From Corella eumyota (lineage: Eukaryota; Chordata; Ascidiacea; Phlebobranchia; Corellidae): a stretch of 64,000 nt of DNA. Where the stretch lies: NCBI GenBank assembly GCA_963082875.1, contig OY720099.1, positions 2,790,001 to 2,854,000 on the forward strand. The letters are read 5' to 3'. The position numbers were made by a program, and so were the translations under genes. The notes under the pieces are model-generated. The model saw only the letters and a list, made by a program, of their open reading frames with translations. It did no database searches and had not been told where the DNA came from. Positions 10,784 to 36,762 of the stretch are shown here, one piece after another (position 1 is the stretch's first letter; every line of letters begins with the position of its first letter).

Positions 10784-12806
10784 TTAAACCTTTAAGTTAA
10801 ATTTTTTTTTAAATAATTGTAGTAAGAATATTTATTTAAAATTGTTGTTTTAATTTTCTAAACCTAATTTTATTAATAAAATAAATATAGGGTACTCTAA
10901 CATCATGTATTATTTTTTTTATGTCAATGTACTTCAAAATTATTAATTAAAGAAATACATTAAAGATTAACAAATAAATTAACAAAATAATGAATTTATA
11001 AAACTTTAACCTCTTTTTTAAACTACTTCTTATTTATATTTAAATAAACATAAAACAAAAAAATAAATTATCTTTCATTTATATTTATTTATATTATTAA
11101 TTTATTGTACCTATGCCAATTATATTTTTTCTTAACTTTATAATTTGAATTAAAAACAAAAAATGCCAAAACTTGGTTTTTATTTAATTAAATTTAAATA
11201 GTTTAATAAAGTTTAAAATATGTATGTATAGTACAAATCCAAAACAGTTTTCTATAGAATAACTAATAAATAAATCACCAAACAAAGATTTACAATAAAA
11301 AATACCAACTTAAATCTAATACTTATAAACAACCAACTTTAAATATTTATTTTTTAAGTTAACAAGGTCCTTAGAAATCTGTAAAATGGCGTCCACTAAC
11401 GCCTTATAAGGAAAACAATTTTAATGAAGATAAGGGTATTTCCATTACTCTGTTTAACGTTAAGTTAAATGGGATCAGTAACTAAATGGCATTTTTCTGT
11501 AGGCGGAACAAAACTTGCCTGGTTTTAAGGTAGTTACCAGAATACCTAGAATGTTTCACAATATGATGACATAACTAAACCAATTCTCCTATATTAAAGG
11601 CGTTGTGAAATACTTCTGGTCAACTAAAAACACTAACAGCAACTTTAACTTTATTTTGTTCTAAATAAATAGGAATTTCTTGTAACGGAACATTTAATTT
11701 ACAACAGGAGAATATAATTTTTATAGTCGCCTAGTTTTAAGGTTGTATGTACTCTTAATATTATATTGTTTGAAATTTGGTTAACCATTTATTTAACCTT
11801 ACTCCGAAAGTAAATGTTAACTTATTTATTTAATACTCAAAAATAAATGTTAGGCATTTCATGTTATAACAACTAAATATATTTTAAAAACTTATTTAAA
11901 AAAAAATATAAACCAATATTCGTAGGTTTATTTTTATCGTTTTTTTTTTGTATGTTATTATGTTATTATTATACCATATTTAAAAGTCAGTCCAATGTTA
12001 TTTAAATACAGTTTTAATCAAACTAGTAAGTACCTGTTTTGTTAATTGTAAAATAATATATTCTGGTGTGGTATTTATACGTTTTTTTATGTTTTTTTTT
12101 ATCAATACTAACCATTACTCAAAAATACCTAATAAATTAAATAAAACAAACAACCTATTAAAGTTAATTCTATAAGAATGCGATATTAATTTATATTAAA
12201 TTTACTGCATATTTTTATAGGAAAATATTAAGAAATGTAAAAAACAGATTTGGTAATAAAAAACAGAAGAGAAGTAGAACAAATTATAAATCCTTGGAAA
12301 TTCAAACACACAACCCATGATTATTTCATAAAATACTTAGAACTTGATTTTAAATCAAACAAGTTTTTAAAACAACATTTCCTTGAAAAATCCTATTGGA
12401 CAAACAAAGAATATAAAATTATTGTTTAAGCAAAATTACCACGCGAAAACTCATAAAAAAGGTGTCCCTATAGAAAGAATTGAAAACAACAACAATTATA
12501 TTGTAAGATTGCACTTAAAACTACAGTGGTTTGGACAATTACACAATATTTAAAATATCCCAATAATCTTTTAACAAAGATTTATAACCTTTGAAGAATT
12601 TCAATTTTTCAAACACAAAGCGTTGTAGCCCATTCTCCTTAGATGTAAAAAATGTGTTTTTTTCAATAAAGAAAAGGTTAACTAGGGGGTTTTCCGATTT
12701 TCAAAGAAAACGAAAAGTGCAAAGATATAGAAAAAATTAGCAGGCTATGTTTAGCTGCAAAAAAACAGACCTCTGGCACCACCATGCGGAGGTAAAATTT
12801 AAAAAT
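10784..12806. other. AT-rich interval downstream of FBH1; possible eroded coding remnant near 12250-12560
   Basis: Mostly A/T-run DNA with no gene. Around 12250-12560 (+) the translated sequence looks protein-like, for example the segment NPWKFKHTTHDYF, but the stretch is broken and I do not recognise its family. It is best treated as a possible fossil of a mobile or viral element, or as chance. The FBH1 3' UTR must start at 12806 on the minus strand; I could not pin its poly(A) site. Confidence 0.3.
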
Positions 12807-26059
<13,253 letters not shown>

Positions 26060-26089
26060 ATTAAAAACATTAATACAAATAATCTATTA

Positions 26090-26206
26090 AAAACCTAAAA
26101 AAAAATAAAAAAGAAAATAAAAATATGTAAATAAATGGAACACTGATAATACAAAAACAAGACTTGAAAGATAATTGCTACAAATAAATATAAATATGAG
26201 CTATGT
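26090..26206 (-). promoter_or_regulatory. Intercistronic region: poly(A) signal overlapping a stop and candidate trans-splice acceptor
   Basis: On the minus strand the stop of the 512-residue gene is embedded in AATAAA (26206-26211). About 110 bp later a long pyrimidine tract ends in TTTTTTTTTAG|GTTTT (AG at 26096-26095), 36 nt before the FBH1 ATG. That AG could be a 5'-UTR splice acceptor or a spliced-leader acceptor. Ciona is known to trans-splice and to have operons; whether this pair is one is inference. Confidence 0.4.
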
Positions 26207-27745
26207 TTATTCAAAAACTTCTGCATTTTTATCAAAAGTTAAGACAGAATTATTTAACGCTTGATAATGATCTTTAACTGTTTGTAAAAAAACTTGTTTT
26301 AACTTTAATAAAAAATCTTCATCGCAACATTCTACAATTAATGAATAAAATTTAGTTTTCGAAAAATTGAACACAACAATAAACTTCTTTAAAAATCTTA
26401 AAGTAATTAAATTTTTATTTACATTAATCTTTAAACCAAGCAAAAATTGTTTTAAATTTTTCACACGGTTTACAAAATGTTCGTGGAATTTTAACTCAAA
26501 TCTATGGTTTAATTCTTGGCTATAATAATCATCCGTTATAAATTTTGTAAAGTTGAGTAAATTAAAATCTGTTTTTGCACAATTAAGTAAAGTGTCATTA
26601 TACACTAAATAGCATTCTGCTACATTGTAATCAAGAATTTCTTCTGCATTTACTTCTAAGCAAACTGTAGAACTAAAAATTGTTTTAGTTGTACCACCAC
26701 AGTTTTTAAAAACAACATGAAAGTTAGTAAAATTACTGTTTTGCGATAAATTAATTTCTACAAAAGTTTCGGTAAATTCAAACGTAAACCAGGAATCCGA
26801 TAAAGAAATAATTGAATTCAACTTTTTAAGTTGTTTAGTTTTTGTATCAATATCTTGTTGTAGAATCTCTTTTCGATATTGACATTGTTTTAACTCCGAT
26901 TCAAATGTATCAAACACATCTTTCGCTGATGTAAATGCTTCCTCATAAAAAAGCAAATTCCTTATGCATGTAAAATAGTTGTGATATTGACAATTATTTT
27001 CATAATCCTGGCAATATGAAATTGAATTATTCTTGCTATCAATCCAATATTCGTTTGTTTTAAAACTATCAAGATTCGGTAAAAAACTTACAACCTTTCC
27101 ATCCTTAGTAATCACATATAATATATCACCTTCTTTATTAGTGTCTACTTTTATGGCTTGACCACCAACACTGTATAAAAACACTGGTTGATTGCCACCA
27201 CTTAGGTACCACATGTAGCCTTTTTTAGTAAACAATAACACAATTTCTGATGATGTTTGATATGCATTTAGTCCGAATAAAGAAATATAAAGAGATTTTT
27301 CAAACTGAATCATATACTTTGATTCTTTCACAGATATGATTTTTATAAAGCAAAACCAATCGTCGGGTTGTAAAAAACTTCGCAAATTTAGTTTGAAACT
27401 GATATTTCCGATTGTAGATTCGACAAAGTTTCCATTTGAACATAGTAAATTGTAGTCTTGGGTTAGAGCATATGTATGTGAGGAAGTCACTGTTACAAAT
27501 CGAAATTTATATTTTGATAATAATTTAAATTTTAATAATAACTCATCATGGTCATTCCTTATGTTTAAATAAAATCGAAGAATGTCCAAGAACGAAAAAT
27601 GTGTCGTCAAAATTTTTGTTTCTTTTTCATAAACGTCTACAAAATTCTTTTCAGTTGCAACCAAAGTTAGATTTTTTGTGCACAAATGTTCGATTAAAAA
27701 TATATTGCTTGAATATTCCTCAATACAACTTTTCATTGTCCACAA
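26207..27745 (-). CDS. Intronless 512-residue protein, possible FAAP100/FANCB-like architecture
   Basis: A single uninterrupted frame of 512 codons, unusual in this intron-rich neighbourhood. I do not recognise it by sequence. The N-terminal ~270 residues alternate short hydrophobic strands with turns (for example FRFVTVTSSHTYALTQDYN and GDILYVITKDGKVVSFLP), as a beta-propeller would. Residues ~285-315 form a likely coiled coil (YRKEILQQDIDTKTKQLKKL). A strand-rich C-terminal part follows (ISLSDSWFTFEFTETFVEI onward). Propeller, coiled coil, then beta-sandwich is the order seen in FAAP100 and FANCB of the Fanconi core complex, and also in BBS proteins. A Fanconi link would fit the DNA-repair gene FBH1 next door, but this is a hypothesis. 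The stop codon overlaps an AATAAA. Confidence 0.75.
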   Translation of the reverse strand: MWTMKSCIEEYSSNIFLIEHLCTKNLTLVATEKNFVDVYEKETKILTTHFSFLDILRFYLNIRNDHDELLLKFKLLSKYKFRFVTVTSSHTYALTQDYNLLCSNGNFVESTIGNISFKLNLRSFLQPDDWFCFIKIISVKESKYMIQFEKSLYISLFGLNAYQTSSEIVLLFTKKGYMWYLSGGNQPVFLYSVGGQAIKVDTNKEGDILYVITKDGKVVSFLPNLDSFKTNEYWIDSKNNSISYCQDYENNCQYHNYFTCIRNLLFYEEAFTSAKDVFDTFESELKQCQYRKEILQQDIDTKTKQLKKLNSIISLSDSWFTFEFTETFVEINLSQNSNFTNFHVVFKNCGGTTKTIFSSTVCLEVNAEEILDYNVAECYLVYNDTLLNCAKTDFNLLNFTKFITDDYYSQELNHRFELKFHEHFVNRVKNLKQFLLGLKINVNKNLITLRFLKKFIVVFNFSKTKFYSLIVECCDEDFLLKLKQVFLQTVKDHYQALNNSVLTFDKNAEVFE

Positions 27746-28624
27746 TTTGATTGATTTGGTCTTTATTTATTGCATTATTTTTTTCATCATGCATGTTTAA
27801 ATAATAGCACAATGCCAGTATTTTTTAGAAGTAGTAGTAAGCTCACATGTCAAACAGTAACATATGTATTAACTATTGAACAAGGCACCTTTATATTACA
27901 AACAACAGACTAACAAACAAAGCATAAAATAAAATGAAAAAATATATATATAAATAAAAAATCTAATCGAAAATCTTTGCTTTAATTATGAAACAAACTT
28001 GCATTTATTAGTTTTTTAATTGCATATAAAAAACATGTCTCTTATCTTTAATAACACCTGCATAGTACGCTAAATATGTTTATTTTTACACGAAAACAAA
28101 TTTTACACGAAAACAAACCTGTTTTTTTTTATAAATCCCGCCCAACTAAAACAAAACAAACAAACAACGAGCACGTTTTTTTTATTGCAGAGTTTCCCCC
28201 GAAAAACTACTTTTTTGCTATTTGCTTTAAAATAAATTAAGTGCTAATAATTGTTGTTTTTTAAATTAATACAAATTAACATTTTTTTAAATTACAATAA
28301 ATTTCAGTTTTATTAAAATTAAATCATATTAATACAAATTTTTGTACTAGTAATATTCATATTAGTTATTAAAAAAAACGTTATTTTAAAACAAACTTTT
28401 ACATTTTTGACTCTACACGATAAAATATTACATATTCAGATATTATTAAAGTTTAAAATATAAAAGTTAAAACTATTTTTGGAATTAAATATTTTTTCGT
28501 AATAACTTTTGGGAAACACTGTTTACGACAGTTTGACTTTTACAGGTTTGGTATTTTTATAAACTACGTTAAGCAGCTTAACGTTGGTCGTACTTCCTTT
28601 GTTGCATAAAAATTATTGATAACT
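27746..28624. promoter_or_regulatory. Divergent promoter region between the 512-residue gene and MOB3
   Basis: An 879-bp AT-rich interval separates two head-to-head start codons. No CpG-rich core, TATA box at a convincing distance, or repeat was recognised; both promoters must lie here. Confidence 0.45.
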
Positions 28625-31600
28625 ATGTCGAAAAGTGCCCTTAATCTTAAAAGTGTGTTTAGTAAGGAACGAACATTTCGGCCTAAGAAGCGATTCGATG
28701 CAGGAACAACCAAATTCGATCTACACAAAAAAGCGCAGGCCAGTCTAAGATCGGGTAAAAATATTACGTTTGTTTGATTTAAAAATATAATTAAAATTTT
28801 CAAAACTATGTGTTAGAATAGTATAAGTTATTCCTATTCTTAGATTCTAGAAAACATTATTAACAATTAAACAATTGTCTAACAATTAACTTGATTGTTA
28901 TAGAAATTAATTGTTTAATATAATTCTAAAACAATGCTTTCTATAACAATATTAAAATTATAACAACTTGCATTTTAAAATCAAATTATTATTTTCTCAT
29001 TAAAAGCTTATATAAAATAAGTTTGTTTTAAAATAAAGTTTTGAATGCAAATTTATATATATTTATTTTTTAGGACTTGATCTTCGAGCAATTGTTTTGT
29101 TGCCAGACGGAGAGGATTTAAATGACTGGGTAGCTGTACATGTTGTCGATTTCTTTAACAGAATTAATTTAATTTATGGAACCGTGTCAGATTTTTGTAC
29201 AAATGAGGTACGTTAATGTATATTGGTTTAAACTATCCGTTACATATGTATTTTGTATTGTTAACATAGTAAATGTCATCAGACAATCTTTTTCAAATGT
29301 TACCTATAAAATATTTATCATTTCATTATTGATAGTGTATTTACAAAGATAGATACAATTTCTATTGAAAAAAGGTAAACTATTTTTTTGCATGTAAAAT
29401 TAACATTTACATAAATGGTTAAAAATTTTTTATAATGTTCTAAAATTTTGCATTTCTTAATTAATTTTTGTAAATTTTTATTTTCTAGTCATGCCCAGTT
29501 ATGTCTGGGGGTCCCAAGTATGAATACAGGTGGCAGGATAGTGGAAAATACAAGAAACCAACAGTTTTGTCTGCCTCCGACTATATTATGGAGTTAATGC
29601 AGTGGATTGAACAACTGATTAATAACGAAGCACTTTTCCCAACAAAAGTTGGTAAGTACCAAAAAGTGAATACGAAATGTTACTATTACTAACTATTTAT
29701 GCCCAAACTCTCTAAATACATATCCTATTGCTATGCTTACCCTAAACTTGGTTTTTAAGTGGTAATATGTATTTTAAATATCACAAATAAAGTAGTTTAT
29801 TTATAAATAAATGTAAACATCCATATAGATGTGAAGACATGTATACTGTTACACAGTATGTGGTCAAATTGTTAGGAAATTTAATGCATTTTTAGTGCAA
29901 TATTCACTCTTTATAATATGATAATTTCACATTATAAATGTATGTATACTATGAGCAAAATGTTAAATATTTACTTTAAAATGGTATTTATTGTCATTTG
30001 TTGTAAATAAATATGCCAAGCAGAGCACCAATTATCCAATGACCCGCCTTAATTAAAACCTGATTATTAAATTTAATCAGTTTTCAAACCTCACTAAGGC
30101 AAGTTTTGAATCGGTAGCGTAATTACGTCAGACAGCTATAATCATTTCCTGTACTCACTTATTATACAGAGAGTGGCTTAGTCAATGCTGTTGTATAGTT
30201 AAATCAACTTTAGATTGCGTATGCAATTTGTGTGAATATTTTTATTGACGTACTTCAGTAGTGTGTAGGCATATTATTTTTACAACTTCTGTTATCGAGA
30301 AACCGATTTTTTTTATCACACTTACAAAACTATTTTAAAGTTACTATATTTAAAATTAACTATATTAGTCATATTTTTAATTTTTATAATATGTATTATG
30401 TTTATATATATTATATCATGGTAAATTACTTTTTGTTCACAAGTTATGTACATTTCTTTAACATAATAAATAGGTCATGTAACGTTGTAAATTAATAAAC
30501 TTAGTTAAAATTTATTATTTTTAATAACATTTATTGCCCAACTATAAAAACTTTAAAGCATTTTTTTTAACTTGTAAGATTATAAAATATGATTTATGCC
30601 AACCAAATATTAATTAGTTTTTTAGTAATTAGTAAGTCAAGTATTACATAATTTTTTTAAATAAAGATTGTCAAATTTGTAATTAAACATGATTAATTAA
30701 CAACAATGAAAAATACTAATAATCGCTACAACTTGCTCTATTTTTATTTTCAGGAATTTTTGTATAATTGCCACTAAATTAAGACCAAATATGTTTTTTG
30801 CAATTTATTATATGTGAAAAAATATTTAAATTTATTTATTTTTTGTTTTAGGGACCCCCTTTCCCAAGTCCTTTCAGAGCACCTGTAAAAAGATTTTAAC
30901 TCGACTTCACAGAGTGTTTGTTCATGTCTATATTCATCATTTTGACCGTGTTCATGTAAATATGACTTCAAATTATATTAAACTTTAAATTTATTTGCAA
31001 GTTTTAAACAGGTAATATCTTTATTTGTTACTCTATTGTTAAAATATAGAGTAGGTTAATTAAATAAATAAACTACTTTTTTTATCATCTGAATAAAAAA
31101 CAGTTGGTAACATCAAAATTATGTCGAAATTTAAAAATGTTATGCAATTCACCACACAATACCTACTTCCTTGTTTTATCACCATCGTTTCGGGGTTGAT
31201 ATTTAATTTAAGAGTTTATTGTATTGAATATAAATGATTCAAAATATTTAATACAATTTTTATTGTGTTTAAACAACAGAGTATGGGGGCAGAAGCTCAT
31301 ATTAATGCTTGCTACAAACACTTCTATTACTTTGTAAGAACTTTTAAGCTAGTTGACGTAAGGGAATTAGAGCCATTGGTATGTATAACAATATATTCAA
31401 ACTTTGTATTGTTTTTTTTTATTTACAGTCATTTTATTGTTTGGAGTTTTTTTCATATTAAATTTCGAATTAAAATTACATCATTTGTTTACATTTTTTT
31501 CCAGAATGTATCAAATTTAACTTTTTTATCCATTTTTTTTAACTCTTAACTTGCCATTGAATATAATGCAAAAATGTTAATAAAAAAATCTAAACTTTAA

Positions 31601-31648
31601 ATTTTATCCTTGCAGAAAGAAATGCAGGCAACAATATGCCATGATTGA
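28625..31648 (+). CDS. MOB3: MOB kinase activator 3
   Basis: Adaptor of the Mob1/phocein family that regulates NDR/LATS or MST-type kinases. Six exons (28625-28754, 29074-29207, 29489-29651, 30852-30955, 31280-31378, 31616-31648) give 220 residues, about the family's usual 216-217. It opens with a short MOB3-type N-terminus ([18 protein letters not shown]). Conserved blocks follow: [61 protein letters not shown], and [13 protein letters not shown]. The Cys pair (FCTNESC) and the His pair (HVYIHH) form the zinc site. The ending [12 protein letters not shown] matches MOB3 rather than MOB1, MOB2 or MOB4. It is close to full-length human MOB3A/B/C throughout. Confidence 0.95.
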
Positions 31649-33158
31649 TGCAGTATTGAACAAAAACAATAATATGCAGAAGACCTTTGCAACCCAAAAA
31701 ATGGAAAATCTATTTTTATAAAATGATGTTCTGAAGAAAACTTTATAATCAATTCCAGGTGTTGCTTTTTTTTCTTGCCAAATTATAATCTTATAAAAGG
31801 CCATTTTATTGATGTTAGTGATTATTGTGGTAGTGGTTTAATATAAATGGAAGCACTGGGATCAAAGTCACAATAAAAAAACTATGCTGCCAATTGTTAA
31901 ATGGCCAATAAAAAAATGCAAAACATATCTTATAGTTTCAGGCTTTTCTTATTTTTCATTGTACAAACACATGTTTTATAGCGACCAAAAATATATAATT
32001 GTTGTTAATTTTTAAGAATATTTGTAAGGTTTTTATATTGTTGAATTTAATGAAATTTAAATTTATACACACACACAAGTGACCTTTTATATCTCCGATC
32101 AAGTTTTTGTTTGTTATATTTTTAATGGTTTTCGATTTTTTAAATGATTACTGTTTTTTTTCTTTAATTTTCATATGTTTAGTAACTACACATTTTTACA
32201 CTTTTGCAGTATTTTTTATATCCTCAATGAATTGCAATTGGGGAGGAGTGTATTTTAAAAGAAATTTTGAATCATACAGATATTTTTTTCTTGTTTTTAT
32301 TTGTTAATTGTGTCAGAAAATCATTGTGATATAGTAGTGTTAATTTTTTTTTAAGTACAATAATATTCTACATTCCAATAAATAAACCACATTTACTAAT
32401 AAAATTGTACTCAGTAATACTTTGTTTATTGAAAAATTTTAAGTTAATTTAATTTTTTTATCTAGCTTAAATATAACCCTTGATTATATTTGTAATGCCT
32501 TTTTTATTAAATTAGATATTATTTACTTGAATATTATTTGGTAACCATTAAAAAATTTTACAATCTTAATAAAGGTAAAGATTCGGGGCTTAAGAAATGG
32601 CAAGTTAAAGTGCAAATTAATAAATATTCTATTTTATTTATAGTCAATGTATCAAGAATTATATTTTAAGAAATCTCAGATTTTTTATTCACAAAGTGAG
32701 TATTTAGTAAGTGCAGAGTAATTAATTCGATAAACTATAACATAGGCCTTAAAATAAACAACAAAAAAATAACAATTATTATTATAATTAACAAGTTAAA
32801 AGAATTAAAATACTGAAAAACATAATTTTTATGAAAGAGAATAATAACAAAATAACGGGATTTTTAAAAGCATAATTAAAAATATTTTATAGAAATAATA
32901 AAAACATTTAAAAAAGTAACATTACCCGAGTTCGTACTAGCAATAAAGTTAACTTCCACTACATCGAAAAGTCAAAAAAAATAAGGTAGAAAAAATTATT
33001 GCTAATTGAGTAGCACAGTAAAAATGGTAGTAATATTGCTTACACCCCAAACCATAGCAATATGCTCAATGTTGTTATCAGGTATATATGTTAAATACAA
33101 CATACGGAACTTTGTGGTATAACAGTTGTGAATAGTAAGTGTTTTTAATATAGCACCC
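31649..33158. other. MOB3 3' UTR and convergent gap to the ABHD4-like gene
   Basis: Very AT-rich. A tandem poly(A) signal AATAAATAAA is at 32377-32386 (+), 730 bp after the MOB3 stop. Plus-strand frames at 31265-31549 and 32107-32307 are Phe/Ile-rich translations of T-runs and are not genes. Confidence 0.45.
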
Positions 33159-35358
33159 TTAGTCTACACCATCACAAACTGTGTTTACAATTTCGTGGAA
33201 TAAGTCAGGTCGGTCGGCATATACATGATGTCCAGCACCTTTCACCGACTAAAAAAAGAAAAAAAATAGTGTTATAAAAAATACGGTGCCATGTAAAGAA
33301 AAAAATCTTTGAATTAAAAGCAGTATAAGAAGAACAATTAAAATAAAGTATTAAATATTTATTTTTTTGTTTATCTATCATCAATGTGCAAAGGGCAACT
33401 TTAGGGCCTACATAGTGAAATATTTGATACCCTGACCCGGTCCCAATTGATTTTGATATAAAACCCATAATTTTAAAATATCTACAAAACAAAATGTTGA
33501 ATACTTACATAAACATCGACATGGTTGTCGGTTAAAATATTCTGACATGTGTGCCCTGAGTTAATGTCCATCCAAGAACGGGCTCCATATATAAAAGTTA
33601 CCGGGACATCCTGGCGTAATTCACCTTTAAATTAACACAGATATTTTTAGTAAAATGTGTTATGCATTTATAAAGTTGTTTTGTTTAGTTATATTTGCAG
33701 TTTTGTTTTTAAGCCATTGAGATTTACAACTTGATTATAGTGACCTACTGTTTTATTGTTATTGATCAATTTACAATGTGTATTATTATTATTGACAGTC
33801 CGGGCAAAATAACCTTGTTTATTGTAAAACAACTTACCTATCCTGTTTAACATTGGATTGTAAGCATACCCTAGATCTTGATTCATTTGTTTAAATGCAG
33901 CTTCCCCACTAAAAAAATGACATAAAAATCATATAAATAATCTAAAATTATAAAATTAATTTATGTTCAATTTATTTTTTATATAATGTTTACTAACCTT
34001 GGTGCTTCTGCATTACAGTGGTATATATATTCGAATACCGTGTTTTCATCTTTCTCTGTAACTTCTGGATATCTTGCTTTAAAATCAGCTCGAAATCTCT
34101 TAATAAGGGAAGGACCTATGTATATTTATAAAAAAGAACTTAAAACGTTTAACCAAACAACCATAGACTTAAGTGCATAATGTTGCTAATGGCTGTGTTA
34201 AGAAATGTCTTACCCATGGGACCGGCTGCACGGATAGCAGACAGGGGGTTAAAGGGGCTTAAAAGTCTGACCACAACCCTGATCCAAAGTGGGACCCTTC
34301 TTGCATTCTCAGGGTCTGGATCTCTTTTGGGAAATCCCCAGGGGTCAACTAACAACAAGCTTTTCACTCTAGAGAAAAGAAAAAAATTAAATTGTAATTT
34401 AAACATCATAAAACTTGTCTGTTAAAATTTCTAAATTGTCAGTTTAAATTTAAATTATTGGATAAGATTTAATGAATTATGAACATAAATTACTGGTCGG
34501 GATGTTTCAGTGCATAACTGCTAACAAGATAACCTCCAAAACTGTGACCAAGTAAAATCATTTTATCAATGCCAACTTCTTTTCTCCATTCTTCAATCGA
34601 GTTCACAAAAGTTTCTTCTGCTTCTTCTGGAATTTTACTAAATTTTGGCCGACTGCTTTTTCCAAAACCGAGAAGATCAAATGCATAGAGTGGACGATTT
34701 TTACTTAGGTTTTCATAATTTAATGCCTAAAAAAGTAAAAACTGTTATCATAAAAAATCCAAACTTAAGCAATTTTTTAATATTTACAACTTACCCATAA
34801 ACCTATGCCCCCAGCAAACCCATGTACCATCACAATTGGAGTTTTGTTCACAATATTTTTGTTCACGATAGCAGTCCACAACTTTTCACCACTTGGAAGG
34901 TTCACAAATAATTTTTCCATTGAACATTTAACAACTGAAAAAAAAAAGTTTAAATAATACAAATTTAGGTGAATAGCCAAAGTTAAGGTATTAATACTCT
35001 TAGACAGTAGACAGATGGAATCAAGTATCAAACAACTGGCATGAGCCAGTTAAATTTTGCCTTGAGTTAATATAAATTTAATATACCAAAATAAAAAAAA
35101 TGAGAACTTACATTCAAGCATCTTTGATTCAGCTTTGGCAAGATGGTCATTTGAGGTTGGTTTCCATCTGCACCATCCCCCAAAATTGAACCAGCCATGA
35201 CCATTATTACTAAAAACAAAAAAAAACAATTTTATCATGACAAGCTAAAAAAAATTAAAAATAAATTAATGAACTAAATGAATTATAGTTTTAAACATAT
35301 CTGACCTGGTCACGTCGTTTGACACCATGGTTTCAACTTCTTCAGCGTATTCCGTCAT
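33159..35358 (-). CDS. ABHD4: ABHD4/ABHD5-type alpha/beta hydrolase
   Basis: Lipid-metabolising alpha/beta-hydrolase; ABHD4 is an N-acylphosphatidylethanolamine lysophospholipase/phospholipase, and ABHD5 (CGI-58) is the co-activator of adipose triglyceride lipase. Nine exons (35358-35306, 35209-35112, 34934-34795, 34726-34494, 34368-34214, 34115-33998, 33908-33838, 33624-33509, 33248-33159) give 357 residues. Motifs: [14 protein letters not shown] (oxyanion HG), [15 protein letters not shown], the nucleophile elbow GHSFGGY with an intact Ser, [45 protein letters not shown], and the catalytic His in GAGHHVYAD (also an H-x4-D motif). The intact Ser supports ABHD4 over ABHD5, which has Asn there. 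The N-terminal Trp-rich segment ([13 protein letters not shown]) recalls the lipid-droplet region of ABHD5. The ABHD4 symbol is likely but not certain. Confidence 0.88.
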
Positions 35359-36762
35359 TTTTAGAATCCAAATATAAACAGACAAACAGATAAAAAAATA
35401 ACAAAATAAATGAGGTCGAAAGTCCAAAAGTCGAAGTAACGTAGAACCCGTAGTATAACAATTTATTTAATTGACTTTTGTAAAGTATAATTTAAACACT
35501 TAGTTGCTAGATTCAAAAAATATAAAGTTTTTAGTTTATTAATAAACTTATATAACACTCAAGCAAAATATCAGATGTTGCTATATCATCGTGACCAGGC
35601 AAAAAACGATAGCATATGACTCAACAAAATGACGTCACAAATATGTAAACACAGGGTTTACAAAAAATACTGTTTATTAACACATGGCATAAAACAAATG
35701 TGTTTAATTTTCTGTAATTAAAATAAACCTCATAGTTTATTTATTTAACTATTTAAACATAACTTTATTCAAAGCTTTTTTAAGTAAAAGTATATTCACA
35801 TCGGTCTTTATTATGAAAGCTTTGTCTTTTTAATAGGAATTTAAAAAAGGTATTACTGTCGACGTCAAAAGTATTTTAACATTGCAAATGAACTATAATA
35901 TTTTTCAAGTTTATCTTTAGAGACATAAAACTAAAAACACTGTTTGAATCTAAACGGTTTATCCTCTAAAAGTGTTGCAACATTATACATTTAAGAAAAC
36001 AACACCCATCAAATAAAAAAATATTAAGTTTTTGTGTTTATAAATCTTAGCACATTTCTAGTATTTACAACAAAAAACACAACCCTCCTTAGTGCCTTTT
36101 CTGAACGCACCTTTGATACAGGAGTTGGCCAAAATTTGAACTACGTTGCCCTGATTGGCTGATATTAAAACAGTGATGCATTGTGGTCGTAACATTTTCA
36201 CGTGAGGGTTGTTAGTGGAATTTTACACGAGAGGTTGTTGCTGTCACGACTTTTCAATTTGGTAAGTACTTATTTCTCATTTATTGCGTGATTTAAATTC
36301 GGTAAATTAATTAGAATTTAATAAAGATTTTATATTTAACTTGCACCTAAAGTTTTTGCTTTTATTAATATGCTTTAACGTTACTAAGCAACTGTACACT
36401 TTTTAAATAAAGATGGTTAGATGGTGCCACTATCTGAAGAATGTTTTCGTTAATTCCGTTGTAGTTTAGAGTTTCCCTTGTATGACTATGGTTGGTGACA
36501 ATACCATATGTTCTGTATGTTAGTACAGCTTAATAGCGTGTGTTTGAGTTTCCTTAGGTTTTGTTTTTGATGAATGTTTTTTGAATTATAATAAGGAAAA
36601 TTTTGGTAGCAAACACTAAACAGTATGAACGTATCGTGTTAAAAATTAAATCTTTCAATTGGGTAGGCAACATGCAAAAAAGGAAAAATTAAATAACAAA
36701 TATGTCAATAATAAAAACCAAATTTTAAACCAAAATTGTTTAATTTCTTATTTGTGGTCTAG
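35359..36762 (+). promoter_or_regulatory. Divergent promoter region and shared non-coding first exon of the selenophosphate synthetase gene
   Basis: This interval separates the ABHD4-like start (-) and the SPS gene (+). A promoter-like patch at 36120-36240 includes GATTGGCTGA (CCAAT) and TTCACGTGAG. A non-coding exon ends at 36261 with a strong donor (TTTG|GTAAGTAC). From it, splicing can go to the acceptor at 36762 (Sec exon) or at 37146 (Gly exon). The transcription start is not defined from sequence. The rest is AT-rich intron. Confidence 0.5.

Noticed and set aside
31265-31549. 94-codon ORF in MOB3
   Set aside because: Only its first third is a real MOB3 exon (31280-31378); the rest is read-through into the T-rich intron.
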